Source: Actinomadura alba
Lineage (GTDB): Bacteria; Actinomycetota; Actinomycetes; Streptosporangiales; Streptosporangiaceae
Direction: 5' to 3'
NCBI RefSeq assembly: GCF_014323705.1
Contig: NZ_JABVEC010000001.1
Location: forward strand, 310,001 to 374,000
DNA: 64,000 bases
The translations under genes and the position numbers were made by a program. The notes under the pieces are model-generated. The model was not told where the DNA came from. It saw nothing but the letters and a program-made list of their open reading frames with translations, and searched no databases. Of the stretch, positions 18,177-29,535 are shown in pieces; the first letter of the stretch is position 1, and every line of letters begins with the position of its first letter.

Positions 18177-18243
18177 GCCCGCGGCCCGTGATCACGCGAT
18201 GGCCCCCCGGGGGCGTGGGGACCATCGCATGATCACCGCGGGC
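18177..18243. terminator. Large inverted repeat, probable terminator
   Basis: Arms GCCCGCGG (18177-18184) with CCGCGGGC (18236-18243), and TGATCACGCGATGG (18189-18202) with CCATCGCATGATCA (18222-18235), one mismatch, plus inner C/G runs. The whole can fold as one 67-base hairpin, starting 11 bases after the vWA stop. It is larger than a plain terminator needs to be. Confidence 0.6.
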
Positions 18244-18428
18244 AGGTCTCGGGTCTCGGGGTTTCGGGGCCTCGATGCGTACCACGGGCGGGAACACCGC
18301 CACGGGCCCGGGGAGCAGTGGGTGCGCATCCGCGCCACACACGGAGGTGGGTGGAGGGGGTGTGGCGCGGTCCTGCTCGTCCCGGGGCCGCGGCGGCATC
18401 GGTGGCATGACCAGGTTGGGACAGCGGG

Positions 18429-18749
18429 TCACTTTGCAACGCTGCCTGGCCATGCGGCCACCGGCACCCGGCCGAACGGCGGGGTGGCGGCACCGTCCAG
18501 GCGAAGGAGGGACACCGAACGCCGCCTCTCCTTCTGCCTCCGGGGGTTGTCCAGGATGACGGCGTACTGAATCACCTCGATGCGTGCGATGAGGTTCGCG
18601 GCGGTCTCGGCCTCGACGAAGTCACAGACGTCTCGATCGTCCGGTGGCAGGGCCCACCAATGGTTCGTGCTCGAACCGAACCAGATGGTCCAGCGCGGAT
18701 ATCGCCTCCGAAGCACATCCATTTCGGCGGCGCGGTCGTCAGCAGGCAT
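18429..18749 (-). CDS. Small hypothetical protein
   Basis: 106 residues. AGGGAG lies eight bases before the ATG at 18749. The N-terminal half (RRRYPRWTIWFGSSTNHWWALPP, then FVEAETAANLIARIE) resembles small actinomycete proteins of unknown function that often accompany XRE regulators. The C-terminal third is basic and low in structure and may be an extension. The upstream region contains strong palindromes. Confidence 0.5.
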   Translation of the reverse strand: MPADDRAAEMDVLRRRYPRWTIWFGSSTNHWWALPPDDRDVCDFVEAETAANLIARIEVIQYAVILDNPRRQKERRRSVSLLRLDGAATPPFGRVPVAAWPGSVAK

Positions 18750-18813
18750 GTCGTAACTCCCTGCGACCAGGGCCTATATGGCATTCTGCCCATATCAATC
18801 AAGACAGTCATAC

Positions 18814-18868
18814 TGTGTCGCACGACACACTTGGGGTCAAGCGTTGTAGAAATTATTTACACCCCAAG
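18814..18868. promoter_or_regulatory. Two palindromes upstream of the small hypothetical gene
   Basis: TGTGTCG-CA-CGACACA (18814-18829) is a perfect 16-bp palindrome. Directly beside it CTTGGGGT (18830-18837) pairs with ACCCCAAG (18861-18868) across an AT-rich 23-base centre. A TTGACC -35-like hexamer reads leftward at 18835-18840. This looks like a controlled divergent promoter. Confidence 0.45.
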
Positions 18869-20422
18869 AAAAGCGGGCAATGAGTGGCGGCGACTCCCGT
18901 GATCGCCGCTCTATGACCCGGATATGGTCACCACCCGTCATTGTTCGTTCACCGCGCGGCCATCTCGGCTGGTTACGCTCTCCGCCCTCAATGACGATCA
19001 AAAGAGTGGCCCCGTTCATCACTCGGGCAAAACGGTCAATAATCAGCTTTCTGTGGCACCACGGGCTATTCGTCCTCGCACTGCTCGGTGGAACATACGT
19101 CCGCCTGATCACCATGCGCGGATACCCAGGCGTCCTGTGGTTCACCGGCGACTCCTACTTCTACCTGGGCGGCGCGCTACGGCCGCAGCCGTCGCTCAGC
19201 AAGACCCTCGGGTACTCCTTCCTGCTGCAGGTTCTCGAGCCGTTCCACAGCCTGACGCTGGTCGCGGCCCTGCAGCACCTGATGGGGCTGGCGGTCGCCG
19301 TGCTGGTCTACGCACTGCTGCGCAGGCACGGCCTGCCCGCGCTGCCCGCCACGGCGGTCACGCTGCCGATCCTGTTCGACGCCTACCAGATCCAGCTCGA
19401 GCACCTGCTCATGGCCGAGTCGGTCTTCACCTTCCTGATCGCGGTCAGCGTCACCCTCATCCTGTGGCGGCGCCGGCCGCTGTGGTGGGTGGCGCTGTTC
19501 GCCGGACTGCTGCTCGGCTACGCGGTGCTCGTGCGCTCGGCCGGGGCCGCGATGATCCCCGTCGCGCTCGCGTGCCTGGTCGTGCGCCGCGCCGGGTGGC
19601 GCGCCTGCGTCGCCGCCGCCGTGGGCGCAGTGGCCCCCCTCGCCGCGTACGCAGTGTGGTTCCACTCCGAGCACGGCAGGTACGGGCTGACCATGAGTGA
19701 CGGCCTCTATCTGTGGGGACGCACCTCGACCTTCGCGGACTGCGCGAAGATCCGGCCACCGGAGGCCGAGCGCCCTCTCTGCCTGTACGACAACCCGCCC
19801 GGCCGGATCGCCCCCGGCACGCTGATCTGGCGGAAGGAGGTGCCGCCCCGGCAGATCCCCGGCGGCCCGATCACGCCCGAGAACAACAGGCTGCTCCGGA
19901 GCTTCGCGCTGCACGCCGTCAAGGCCCAGCCGGGCGACTACGCGGACGCGATCCGGCAGGGCGTCGAGATGGCCGTGAGCTCACAGCGGTTCGGGTACCC
20001 GAATCCGAACACCGAGCGGCTCTACCACTTCCGGGAGCGCCCCCAGCTGTTCCCCGGCGGCCGGTCGTGGGCCGGAGGCGGCACCGCGCTCAGTGACGCG
20101 CGCGCCTACGACCCCGGGCCGCCGAGCAGGGTGGTGGAGCCGTACGCCGGGCGGATGCGCCGCTACCAGCAGAACGTCTTCCTGCCCGGCCCGGCGCTCG
20201 GCGTGCTGCTGGTCGCCGGGGCCGCCGGGATCGCCGTCGCGCACCGCCGGCGGACGGCCGCGCTGACGGCCTGGTCGGCGGCGGCGACGCTGCTGGTGTT
20301 CCCCATCGCCACCGCCGACTTCGACTACCGCTACGTGGTGCCGACGCTGCCGTTCGCCTGCCTCGCCGCGGGCCTCGCCCTCACGCCGCTACAGGACCTC
20401 GGCCGCGTGGCCTCCCGCCGGC

Positions 20423-21981
<1,559 letters not shown>

Positions 21982-21985
<4 letters not shown>

Positions 21986-23298
21986 AGGGTCACTCTCATC
22001 TCGCGGTCGATCTCTTCCAGGACGTCCACCAGGATGCCGAGACCCTCCTCGGCCTCCGCATCGGTCAGCGTCAACGGCGGGGCCATGCGCAGCACGTTGC
22101 CGTACAGACCGCCCTTGCCGCCGAGCAGACCACGCGTCCTGGTCTCCTCCATCATCCGCCCGGCGAGGGCCGGGCTCGGCTCCCCGGTGACCGGGTCGAC
22201 CATCTCGATCGCGAACATCAGCCCCTTGCCGCGGACCTCGCCGACGACGGAGAGGCCCTCGGCGGCCTTGCTGAGGCCTTCGATGATCGACGATCCGGTC
22301 CGGGCCGCGTTGGCCTGAAGATCGTGGTCCAGGACGTAGTCCAGAGTGGCGTTGGCCGCCGCCATCGAGATCGGGTTGCCGCCGAAGGTCGAGAGCCCGA
22401 CCGCGTGCAGGGAGTCGAGCAGGTCACCGCGGGCCACCACGCCGCCGACCGCGAACCCGTTGCCGAGGCCCTTGGCGAAGGTCATGGCATCGGGCACGAC
22501 GCCGTGGTTGCCGATCCCCCAGAAGCTCTGACCGGTACGGCCCCAGCCGGTCTGCACCTCGTCCGAGACGAACAGGATGCCGTGCTCGTCGAGTACGTCC
22601 TTGTAGGCCAGGAACAGCCCGTCCGGCGCCATCGTGAAACCGCCCACGCCCTGGATCGGCTCGGCGATCAGGCACGCGACGTCGCCGCCCGTGGCGGTGG
22701 CGAGCACGTGCCGCAGGTCCTCGACGCAGACCTTGATGTAGTCGGAGTCGGAGAGCCGCGCGAACTGCGGGAGGTGCCGGTCCGCTCCGTGCAGGAAGTG
22801 CACGTTGAGCGGCGAGTACGAGTTGTTCTTCCAGTTCCGGTTGCTCGTCACACCGATCGCGCCGAAGGAGCGGCCGTGATAGCTCTGCCGCATCGCGAGC
22901 ACCTGATCCGTCTTGCGCGCGTAGGTCGCCAGGAGCAGTGCGGTCTCGTTCGCCTCGGTGCCGGAGTTGGTGAAGAAGACCTTGGCGTCCTTGATCCCGG
23001 ACAGCTTCGCGATCTTCTCGGCCAGCGCGACCTGGCCCCGCAGGAGATAGGCGGTGGAGGTGTGCACGACACCCGTGGCGAGCTGGCGCTCGACCGCCTG
23101 GCGCACCTCGGCCACGTCGTAGCCGATCATGTTGGTGAGGATGCCCGTGAAGAAGTCGAGATAGGTGTTGCCCTCGGCGTCCGTCACGCGGTTGCCCTTG
23201 CCGCGCACGATCTCGATGGGGTGGTCGTAGTAGAGCGCCACCCAGTTCGGGATGACCGCGCGGTGACGTGCCAGGAGGTCCTCTGTGCGATCCGACAT
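21982..23298 (-). CDS. Class III omega-aminotransferase
   Basis: 438 residues from ATG 23298, with GAAGGGAAG upstream. NSGTEANETALLLA and SYHGRSFGAIGVTS bind PLP phosphate; LFVSDEVQTGWGRTG holds the Asp that contacts the ring, and FAKGLGNGF the Schiff-base lysine. The best fit is beta-alanine/GABA or alanine-glyoxylate type transaminases. It makes a semialdehyde that the overlapping mmsA can oxidise. An ACAGGGTGT motif lies at 23368, shared with the PucR promoter region. Confidence 0.88.
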
Positions 23299-23421
23299 GG
23301 GGGAATTCTTCCCTTCAGACCCCTGTGGGGCCAGATGCACAGTGACGGACTTGCATCCCGGCGGGTTACAGGGTGTCAGGCATGCTCACGGCCACCCGTA
23401 CCTCGTCAGCGAACGTGCTCG

Positions 23422-23712
23422 TCAGCGGGCGCCCTGGTCAAGGCCGTCGAGCAACCGGGCCAGCCGGAAGTCGAACGGCGTGAGCCCGCCGGCCGCGTGC
23501 GTGGAGAGGGTCAGCGTGACCTTGTTCCACCGGATGGTGATGTCAGGATGGTGGTTCTGCGCCTCGGCGACCTCAGCGACCCGGTTGACGAAGCCCATCG
23601 CCTCGTTGAAGTCGGCGAGCCGGACCGTCTTGACGATGGCGTCCCCGTCCCGTTTCCACTCCGGGAGATCCGTCAGCTCCCGCGCGATCGCGTCGTCGTC
23701 GAGCAGCTCCAT
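23422..23712 (-). CDS. Pterin-4a-carbinolamine dehydratase
   Basis: 96 residues from the ATG at 23712. The PROSITE-like signature is complete: EAQNHHPDITIRWNKVTLTL, then STH and FD. The enzyme recycles the 4a-hydroxy-tetrahydropterin formed by aromatic amino acid hydroxylases. No hydroxylase gene is nearby, so its partner lies elsewhere or it has a moonlighting role. Confidence 0.93.
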   Translation of the reverse strand: MELLDDDAIARELTDLPEWKRDGDAIVKTVRLADFNEAMGFVNRVAEVAEAQNHHPDITIRWNKVTLTLSTHAAGGLTPFDFRLARLLDGLDQGAR

Positions 23713-23755
23713 GTTTCGAGCCTCGCACATCGCCGGGCCAGGGTCCACGGCGGGA

Positions 23756-23788
23756 CGACAGGGTGGGCCAAGGGTGGGCGACAGGGTG
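23756..23788. promoter_or_regulatory. Repeated CGACAGGGTG motif upstream of pucR-type gene
   Basis: CGACAGGGTG occurs at 23756-23765 and 23779-23788, 23 bp apart. ACAGGGTGT occurs again at 23368-23376 ahead of the aminotransferase-mmsA operon. The motif may be the binding site of the adjacent PucR regulator. Confidence 0.35.
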
Positions 23789-23849
23789 TGAGCCCGGCGA
23801 CCCGGCGGCTTTACGGCCTGGCCAGGGCCATCGAATAGGATCACGGTAG

Positions 23850-25496
23850 ATGCTTCCCACCTTGGCCGACTTCCTCAAGCTCGAGCCGGTGCGCCGCGGC
23901 CAGCCGCGCGTGGTCGCGGGCGCCGACCGGCTCGACGCACGGGTCCGGTGGGTGCACGTCGCCGAGGTGCCCGACGTAGCGCACCTGCTGCGCGGCGGGG
24001 AACTGGTACTGACCACGGGCATCGCGCTGCCCGACGAGCCGCACCGGCTCCGGACCTACGTCGCCGAGCTGGCCCGCGTCGGGGTCAGCGGGCTGGTCGT
24101 CGAGCTCGGCCGGCGCTACGCGAGCGAGCTGCCGGCCGCGCTGGTCGCCGCCGCCGAGGAGCACGGCCTCCCGGTCATCGCACTGGCCCGGGAGACGATC
24201 TTCGTGGACGTCACCGAGGCGCTGCACGCCCGGATCATGGACGCCCAGCTGACCGAGCTCCGCGCGTCCGAGCAACTGCACGAGATCTTCACCCAGTTGT
24301 CCGTCGAAGGCGCCTCACCGGCCGAGGTCGTACGCCAGGTCGCCGCCATCAGCGGGCGACCGGTCGTACTGGAGAACCTCTCGCACCAGGTGCTGGCGGC
24401 CGACTCTGCCGGCACCGACACCACCGACCTGCTCGCCACCTGGGAGACCCGCTCCCGGGGGGTGCGGCCGGAGCAGCGCACGGCCTTCGACGAGGCCTCC
24501 GGATGGCTGGTCACCATCGTGGGCGCCCGCGGCGAGGACTGGGGGCGGCTCATCATCCTGTGCGGTGCGGCCCCGTCCTCGCGTGACGTCGTCCTGATCG
24601 AGCGGGCGGCCACCACGCTCGCCCTCGGGCGGCTCCTGGACCAGCACGCCGAAAGCCTGGAGCGGCAGGCGCACGGCACGATCATCTCCGGCATCCTCGC
24701 GCACGCCTACTCGGATCCGCGCGAGGCGGCGGCACGGGCCCGCGCGCTCGGCGTGCCCCTGTACGGGCGGCGGCTGCTGGGCGTGATGCTGCGCCCGCGC
24801 CGGCCGGGCCCCGGCGACCGGCCCGCGGCGGGTCACGGAGCGCCGCCGCCCCCGGAGCGGCTGACCGAACTCGCCGAGGCCACCGCCGCGGCCGGCCGTG
24901 ACGTGAACCTGGCCGCCCTGGTCGGCGTGCTCGGCGAGGGAACCCCACAGGCCAGAGTGGGCGTCCTAGTGTCTCTGCCCGCGCGCGCCGAGGTGGAGGC
25001 GACCCTCGGCGAGGTCGCCTCGCGGCTGCGCGCCCAGTTCGGGCAGGACTACGTGATGGCCGCGGGATCGGTGGTCGAGTCGGTCCGGGACATACGCCGC
25101 TCGTTCCTCGAGGCCGAGCAGGTGGCGGACGTCGCCGCCCGCGGCGCCGGCGACCGGCCGCTCTACCGGCTGCCCGACCTGCGGCTGCGCGGTCTGCTGC
25201 ATCTGCTGCGCGACGACGCGCGGCTGCAGACGTTCGTCGAGCGGGAACTCGGCCCCCTGCTGGAGTACGACGCCCAGCGCGACACCGACCTGACCCGCAT
25301 CCTCACGCTCTACCTGGCCAGCGGCCGCAACAAGGCGGTCGCCGCCCAGCAGGCGCACCTGTCCCGCCCCGCCTTCTACGAGCGGCTGCACCGGATCGCC
25401 CGTGTGCTCAACGTGGACCTGGACGACGTCGAGTCCTGCGCGTCCCTGCACGTCGCGCTGCTCGCACTCGGCTCCGTACGCCGCGAACCCGGCTGA
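23850..25496 (+). CDS. PucR family transcriptional regulator
   Basis: 548 residues. The N-terminal PucR domain (about 1-130) includes VRWVHVAEVPDVAHLLRGGELVLTTG. A central CdaR/GGDEF-like region follows, and the C-terminal HTH_30 has LTRILTLYLASGRNKAVAAQQAHLSRPAFYERLHRI. Members control purine, GABA, proline or other nitrogen-compound use. It is divergent from the dehydratase and close to the aminotransferase-mmsA operon, which it may regulate through the shared ACAGGGTG motif. The ATG has AGGATC upstream. Confidence 0.92.
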   Translation: MLPTLADFLKLEPVRRGQPRVVAGADRLDARVRWVHVAEVPDVAHLLRGGELVLTTGIALPDEPHRLRTYVAELARVGVSGLVVELGRRYASELPAALVAAAEEHGLPVIALARETIFVDVTEALHARIMDAQLTELRASEQLHEIFTQLSVEGASPAEVVRQVAAISGRPVVLENLSHQVLAADSAGTDTTDLLATWETRSRGVRPEQRTAFDEASGWLVTIVGARGEDWGRLIILCGAAPSSRDVVLIERAATTLALGRLLDQHAESLERQAHGTIISGILAHAYSDPREAAARARALGVPLYGRRLLGVMLRPRRPGPGDRPAAGHGAPPPPERLTELAEATAAAGRDVNLAALVGVLGEGTPQARVGVLVSLPARAEVEATLGEVASRLRAQFGQDYVMAAGSVVESVRDIRRSFLEAEQVADVAARGAGDRPLYRLPDLRLRGLLHLLRDDARLQTFVERELGPLLEYDAQRDTDLTRILTLYLASGRNKAVAAQQAHLSRPAFYERLHRIARVLNVDLDDVESCASLHVALLALGSVRREPG

Positions 25497-25592
25497 GCCG
25501 TCTCCGCCGTCGTTCGGTCACCCGGCCTGTGCTTTGCGTAACATGGGCTACAGAAAGCCGGCCGAACCCGTCGGCTCCATCTGGGAGCAGTG

Positions 25593-26231
25593 ATGACAGC
25601 GGCACCTCTGCCCGATCCTCCGCCCGGGCCCGTTCCCGAGCGTTCCTCTGCCGTGCCGGCCTCTGCCGTGCCGGGCTGGCTGATCCCGCCGCCCGAGGGT
25701 TTCGGCGCGGAAGATCTTGATCACCTTCCGCAGTTGCCCGCTCACACAGAGCTAATCGATGGCAGCCTGGTGTTCGTGAGCCCCCAGGCCAACTTTCACA
25801 TGCTGACCATCTCCCTGCTGGAGAGCGCTCTTCGCCAAAGCGCCCCCGCGGATCGGCGGGTGCGCCGGGAGATGACGGTCACCCTCGGCAGACGACAGCG
25901 CCCCGAGCCCGACGTGATAGTCATCCGGGCGGACGCCGTCAGCGGACCGGATCAGACGACCTTCCGGCCCGACGAGGTCCTGCTCGCCGTCGAGGTGGTC
26001 TCGCCGGACTCCGAGGAACGCGACCGGGAGCGCAAGCCGCAGCTCTACGCGAAGGCCGGTATCCCGCACTTCTGGCGGGTCGAGAACAGCTCCGGGCGGC
26101 CCACCGTCTATGTGTACGAGATCGACCCCGCCACCGGCTCTTACTGCCTCACCGGGATCCACCACGAGCGACTGAAGGTCACCGTCCCCTTCGACCTCGA
26201 CATCGACCTGACCGAGATCGACCGGTACTGA
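25593..26231 (+). CDS. Uma2 family endonuclease-like protein
   Basis: 212 residues from ATG 25593, with GGGAG six bases upstream; GTG 25590 is too close to that site. The restriction-endonuclease-like core is clear: ELIDGSLVFVSPQA, PEPDVIVI, LLAVEVVSPDSEERDRERK and LYAKAGIPHFWRVE. The PD-(D/E)xK residues correspond to PDV and EVVS. Uma2 proteins are abundant in actinobacteria and cyanobacteria, and their role is unknown. The N-terminus carries a 15-bp duplication (SSAVPASAVP). Confidence 0.9.
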   Translation: MTAAPLPDPPPGPVPERSSAVPASAVPGWLIPPPEGFGAEDLDHLPQLPAHTELIDGSLVFVSPQANFHMLTISLLESALRQSAPADRRVRREMTVTLGRRQRPEPDVIVIRADAVSGPDQTTFRPDEVLLAVEVVSPDSEERDRERKPQLYAKAGIPHFWRVENSSGRPTVYVYEIDPATGSYCLTGIHHERLKVTVPFDLDIDLTEIDRY

Positions 26232-26360
26232 TCCGCGCCCGGCGCGTCGGCCTTGCGCGTCACCGGGCCATGGACGAAGTGATCCCTCTGGCGTGGCTTT
26301 CGGTCTGAACATCGCGGTCGGCACGGTACCCGGGCGGCCGTCGGCCGCCCAGGTGCGGCG

Positions 26361-27620
26361 TCAGGCCGAGCCCACCAGCTCGGGTTTCGCGCTGGGCGGC
26401 GCCTCCGGCGGTGGCGCGGCGGGCGTCTTGCGTCGTGCCCACGGCATGGCTGCGACGAGCAGCGGGATGACCAGGATCGAGCTCTGGGCCCACCAGCGAT
26501 GGTTGATCCACCACTCCGCGTCGCCGAACTGCGTGAGGTAGATGTAGCCGAGGCCCGCCCACACCGCCGAGGCGGCGATCGCCCAGTTGCCCCAGCGGGT
26601 CGGCCTCGCCACGAGGAACGGGATGAACCAGAGCAGATACTGCGCGCCCATCCGCGGTGTCACGACCATGAAGACCAAAAGCATGGCAAGGGTGATGTCA
26701 ACCCGGTCGCCCCGCCGCCACGTCCAGGCCACAATCGCGAGAGTGGTGTAGAGCACGAGCTGCCCGATCTGGGAATAGGCGGGCACCAGCGTCCAGTTCC
26801 CGCCGGTCAGCAGCGCGGTCCATCCCCACTCGCCCACGATGGGGCGCACCCCACCGAGGTACTGGGCAACGTTCAGAAGGCTCTTGAAGGTCGTATGCAC
26901 GAACAGAGGCTGAGTGATGAGGAACAGCAGCGGCACAGCGCCGGCCGCCACCAGTCCCCAGAAACGCTGTCGCCAGGTCGGCAGCATCGAGAGCAGCACC
27001 GGGAGCAGGATGATCGGCCAGCTCTTCGCCGACAGGGCCAGGCCGAAGAGCGCTCCCGCGCTGACGCACTTCACGACCCAGGGCGCGGACGCCTCGTGAG
27101 CGGTACGGGCCGACCGGGCCATCAGGTACGCGGCGACGAGGAACACCAGCGCCACCGGCTCGACCTGCGAATGGATGACGGCGACCATCAGCGCGATCGG
27201 GTTGCAGGCGTATTGGAAGCGGGCCAAGGCTTCGTGCTTGCCGGCGAGCCTCCCGACCAGAACGATGAGCCCCACGTCGGCGGCGACGGTTATCAGCCGT
27301 CCGCTGACCTCCCAGGGGATGCCGAGCGACATCGGCAGCACGTAGGCGTAGGGGATCATGGGCAGGAAGTGCCACGCGCCCTCGGTGGTGAGGACGGGAT
27401 CCTGCCCCGCCATCACCGCCTCGGCCGCGGGCTTGAAGCTCTCCATGAAGTCGACCGGCTGCCATGAGTCGGCCGCGGCGAGGACGAGCAACGACAGGCG
27501 GAGGCCGATGCCCACGGTGAGTGCGACGCGCAACGAGGGTCGCCAGCCACGCCATTGCGCGATCAGCGCGAGCGCGAAGGCACCGACGAGGATGATCGTC
27601 GTAAGAAAGGGATGATCCAT
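26361..27620 (-). CDS. GT87-like integral membrane glycosyltransferase
   Basis: 419 residues with about ten membrane segments. The first outer loop holds VDFMESFKPAAEAVMAGQDP, with the acidic residue expected of polyprenyl-phosphate-dependent GT-C mannosyltransferases (GT87). YACNPIALMVAVIHSQVEPVAL and SAKSWPIILLPVL are typical of the family. The C-terminal tail is proline-rich. The likely role is extending lipoglycans or surface polysaccharide. It stands alone between Uma2 and the polyamine importer. Confidence 0.72.
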   Translation of the reverse strand: MDHPFLTTIILVGAFALALIAQWRGWRPSLRVALTVGIGLRLSLLVLAAADSWQPVDFMESFKPAAEAVMAGQDPVLTTEGAWHFLPMIPYAYVLPMSLGIPWEVSGRLITVAADVGLIVLVGRLAGKHEALARFQYACNPIALMVAVIHSQVEPVALVFLVAAYLMARSARTAHEASAPWVVKCVSAGALFGLALSAKSWPIILLPVLLSMLPTWRQRFWGLVAAGAVPLLFLITQPLFVHTTFKSLLNVAQYLGGVRPIVGEWGWTALLTGGNWTLVPAYSQIGQLVLYTTLAIVAWTWRRGDRVDITLAMLLVFMVVTPRMGAQYLLWFIPFLVARPTRWGNWAIAASAVWAGLGYIYLTQFGDAEWWINHRWWAQSSILVIPLLVAAMPWARRKTPAAPPPEAPPSAKPELVGSA

Positions 27621-27835
27621 TGCACGTCAAGATTGCCATGGATGCAGTGCCAGCGCATTGATCGAGACTGATTTCACAGAGAGTTCTAAGCTAGGCACAG
27701 CATCCCAAGGCATATCAAGACGTGTGGTATGCACTTCACTCACCCGAACTTGATCCACCGCAGGGGTTCGCGGAGGTTGGCCGGGCCCGGCCGCGAATGC
27801 GGTCGTTGGTGCGTATCGGCCCGTTCGGGCGCGCG

Positions 27836-28675
27836 TCAGGCGGCGCGGCGACGGGCGATCAGCCTGAGTCCGATCGCGAGCAGCACTCCGACCGCGAAGA
27901 TCAACGTGCCCATCACGTTGACCTGGGGCGGCGTCCCGACCCGGGTGGAGCCCCAGATCCACAGCGGGAACGTGACCGTGCCGCCCGCGGTGAAGTTGGT
28001 GATCACGAAGTCGTCGATCGACAGTGCGAAGGCCAGCAGCGAGCCCGCCATCACACCCGGGAAGATCATGGGAAAGGTGACCAGGCGGAACGTGGTCAGC
28101 GGTCCGGCTCCGAGATCGCGTGCCGCCTCCTCCAGGGCCGGGTCGAGGGTCAGCACCCGGGCCCGAACGGTGACCGCCACGAAGGACACCGAGAACATCA
28201 CATGGGCGATGAGGATGGTCCAGAAGCCGAGCGGCGCGCTCAGCGTCACGAACATCGACAGCAGCGACGCGCCCATCACGATCTCAGCGCAGGCGATCGC
28301 GGCGAACATGACCAGGTTGAGCGGCCCCGCCCCCCGGAAGCGGTAGCGCCCGAGCGCCAGCCCGATGAGTGTGCCGAGGGTTCCCGCGATGAGCATGGTC
28401 AGCAGCGCGATGAGCAGCGAATTGATCAACGCGGTGGTCAGCTCGTCGATCGCGAAGAGCTCGCCGTACCACTTGAACGTGAAGCCCTGCCACTTGGTGT
28501 TGTACCGGCTTTGCGTGTCGTTGAACCCGAAAAGGATCATCACGCAGATCGGCAGGAGCAACCAGGCGATCACCAGCCAGGTGTAGATGTGCAGCGACCG
28601 GCCGCGTAGGAAGCCCAGCGGGCTTCGGCGCCGGGCGGCGGGCGGTGCCGCGCGCTCCGCGGTGCGGGTGCTCAT
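27836..28675 (-). CDS. potC: Polyamine ABC transporter permease, PotC type
   Basis: 279 residues with six predicted membrane segments. The EAA loop that contacts the ATPase is EEAARDLGAGPLTTFRLVTF. The N-terminus is basic and disordered. It is last in the operon potA-D-B-C and overlaps potB by four bases. The importer class takes up spermidine or putrescine; the exact substrate cannot be read from sequence. Confidence 0.88.
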   Translation of the reverse strand: MSTRTAERAAPPAARRRSPLGFLRGRSLHIYTWLVIAWLLLPICVMILFGFNDTQSRYNTKWQGFTFKWYGELFAIDELTTALINSLLIALLTMLIAGTLGTLIGLALGRYRFRGAGPLNLVMFAAIACAEIVMGASLLSMFVTLSAPLGFWTILIAHVMFSVSFVAVTVRARVLTLDPALEEAARDLGAGPLTTFRLVTFPMIFPGVMAGSLLAFALSIDDFVITNFTAGGTVTFPLWIWGSTRVGTPPQVNVMGTLIFAVGVLLAIGLRLIARRRAA

Positions 28676-29535
28676 CTCGCCGCCACCTCCAGCACGTCCT
28701 CGGTGCCCAGCGCCCGCGCGTACAGGAAGATCCCGACGAGCAGGGCCCCCATCAGGGTGAAGGACAACGCCGAGGCCATCGGGTAGTCCTGGGTCACCAG
28801 GTACTGGTTCTGGATGACGTTTCCGATCATGGTGTTGTTGGTTCCGCCGAGCACCGTGGCGTTCACATAGTCGGAGGCCGCGGGCACGAAGGTCATCAGG
28901 ACGCCCGCGAACACCCCGGGGAGCGAAAGCGGGAGGACCACCCGCAGGAAGGTCTGGACCCGCCCCGCGTACAGGTCGTGCGCCGCCTCTAGCAGCCGAG
29001 GGTCCACCCGTTCCAGCGCCACATAGATCGGAAGGATCATGAACGGCAGGAAGTTGTAGGTGAGCCCGCCGATCACCGCGCCGCCGGTCGCCAGGACGTG
29101 GTAGTCCTGCTCCACCAGCCCCAGGCTCTTCAGCGTCCCCAGCAGGATCCCGTCATCGGACAGGAAGAACTGCCACGACAGGGTGCGCAGCACGAAGGAC
29201 ACGAAGAACGGCAGCAGCAGCAGGAACAGGTAGGCGGTCTTGCGGTCGCCCCCGTGCATCGCGATCCAGTACGCGACCGGGTAGCCGATCACTATCTGCA
29301 GGAGCGTCGAGGCCAGCCCGTACTGCAACGACCGGACGATCTGCGAGTGGTAGGTCGTGACGCCGTCGACGTAGGTCTGCCAGTGCCAGGTGAGCTGGAA
29401 GCCATTGACGACGTCGCCCTGCTGGAGGGAGAGCGACAGCATCATGACCATCGGGACCACGAAGAAGATCGCGAGCCATAGCCCGCCCGGCATGATCAGC
29501 CAGTACGGCGTCAGCGCGGCGGCACGTCTGCTCAT
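28672..29535 (-). CDS. potB: Polyamine ABC transporter permease, PotB type
   Basis: 287 residues, six membrane segments. The EAA loop is LEAAHDLYAGRVQTFLRVVL. It overlaps potD upstream and potC downstream by four bases each, so the importer subunits are translationally coupled. Confidence 0.88.
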   Translation of the reverse strand: MSRRAAALTPYWLIMPGGLWLAIFFVVPMVMMLSLSLQQGDVVNGFQLTWHWQTYVDGVTTYHSQIVRSLQYGLASTLLQIVIGYPVAYWIAMHGGDRKTAYLFLLLLPFFVSFVLRTLSWQFFLSDDGILLGTLKSLGLVEQDYHVLATGGAVIGGLTYNFLPFMILPIYVALERVDPRLLEAAHDLYAGRVQTFLRVVLPLSLPGVFAGVLMTFVPAASDYVNATVLGGTNNTMIGNVIQNQYLVTQDYPMASALSFTLMGALLVGIFLYARALGTEDVLEVAAR

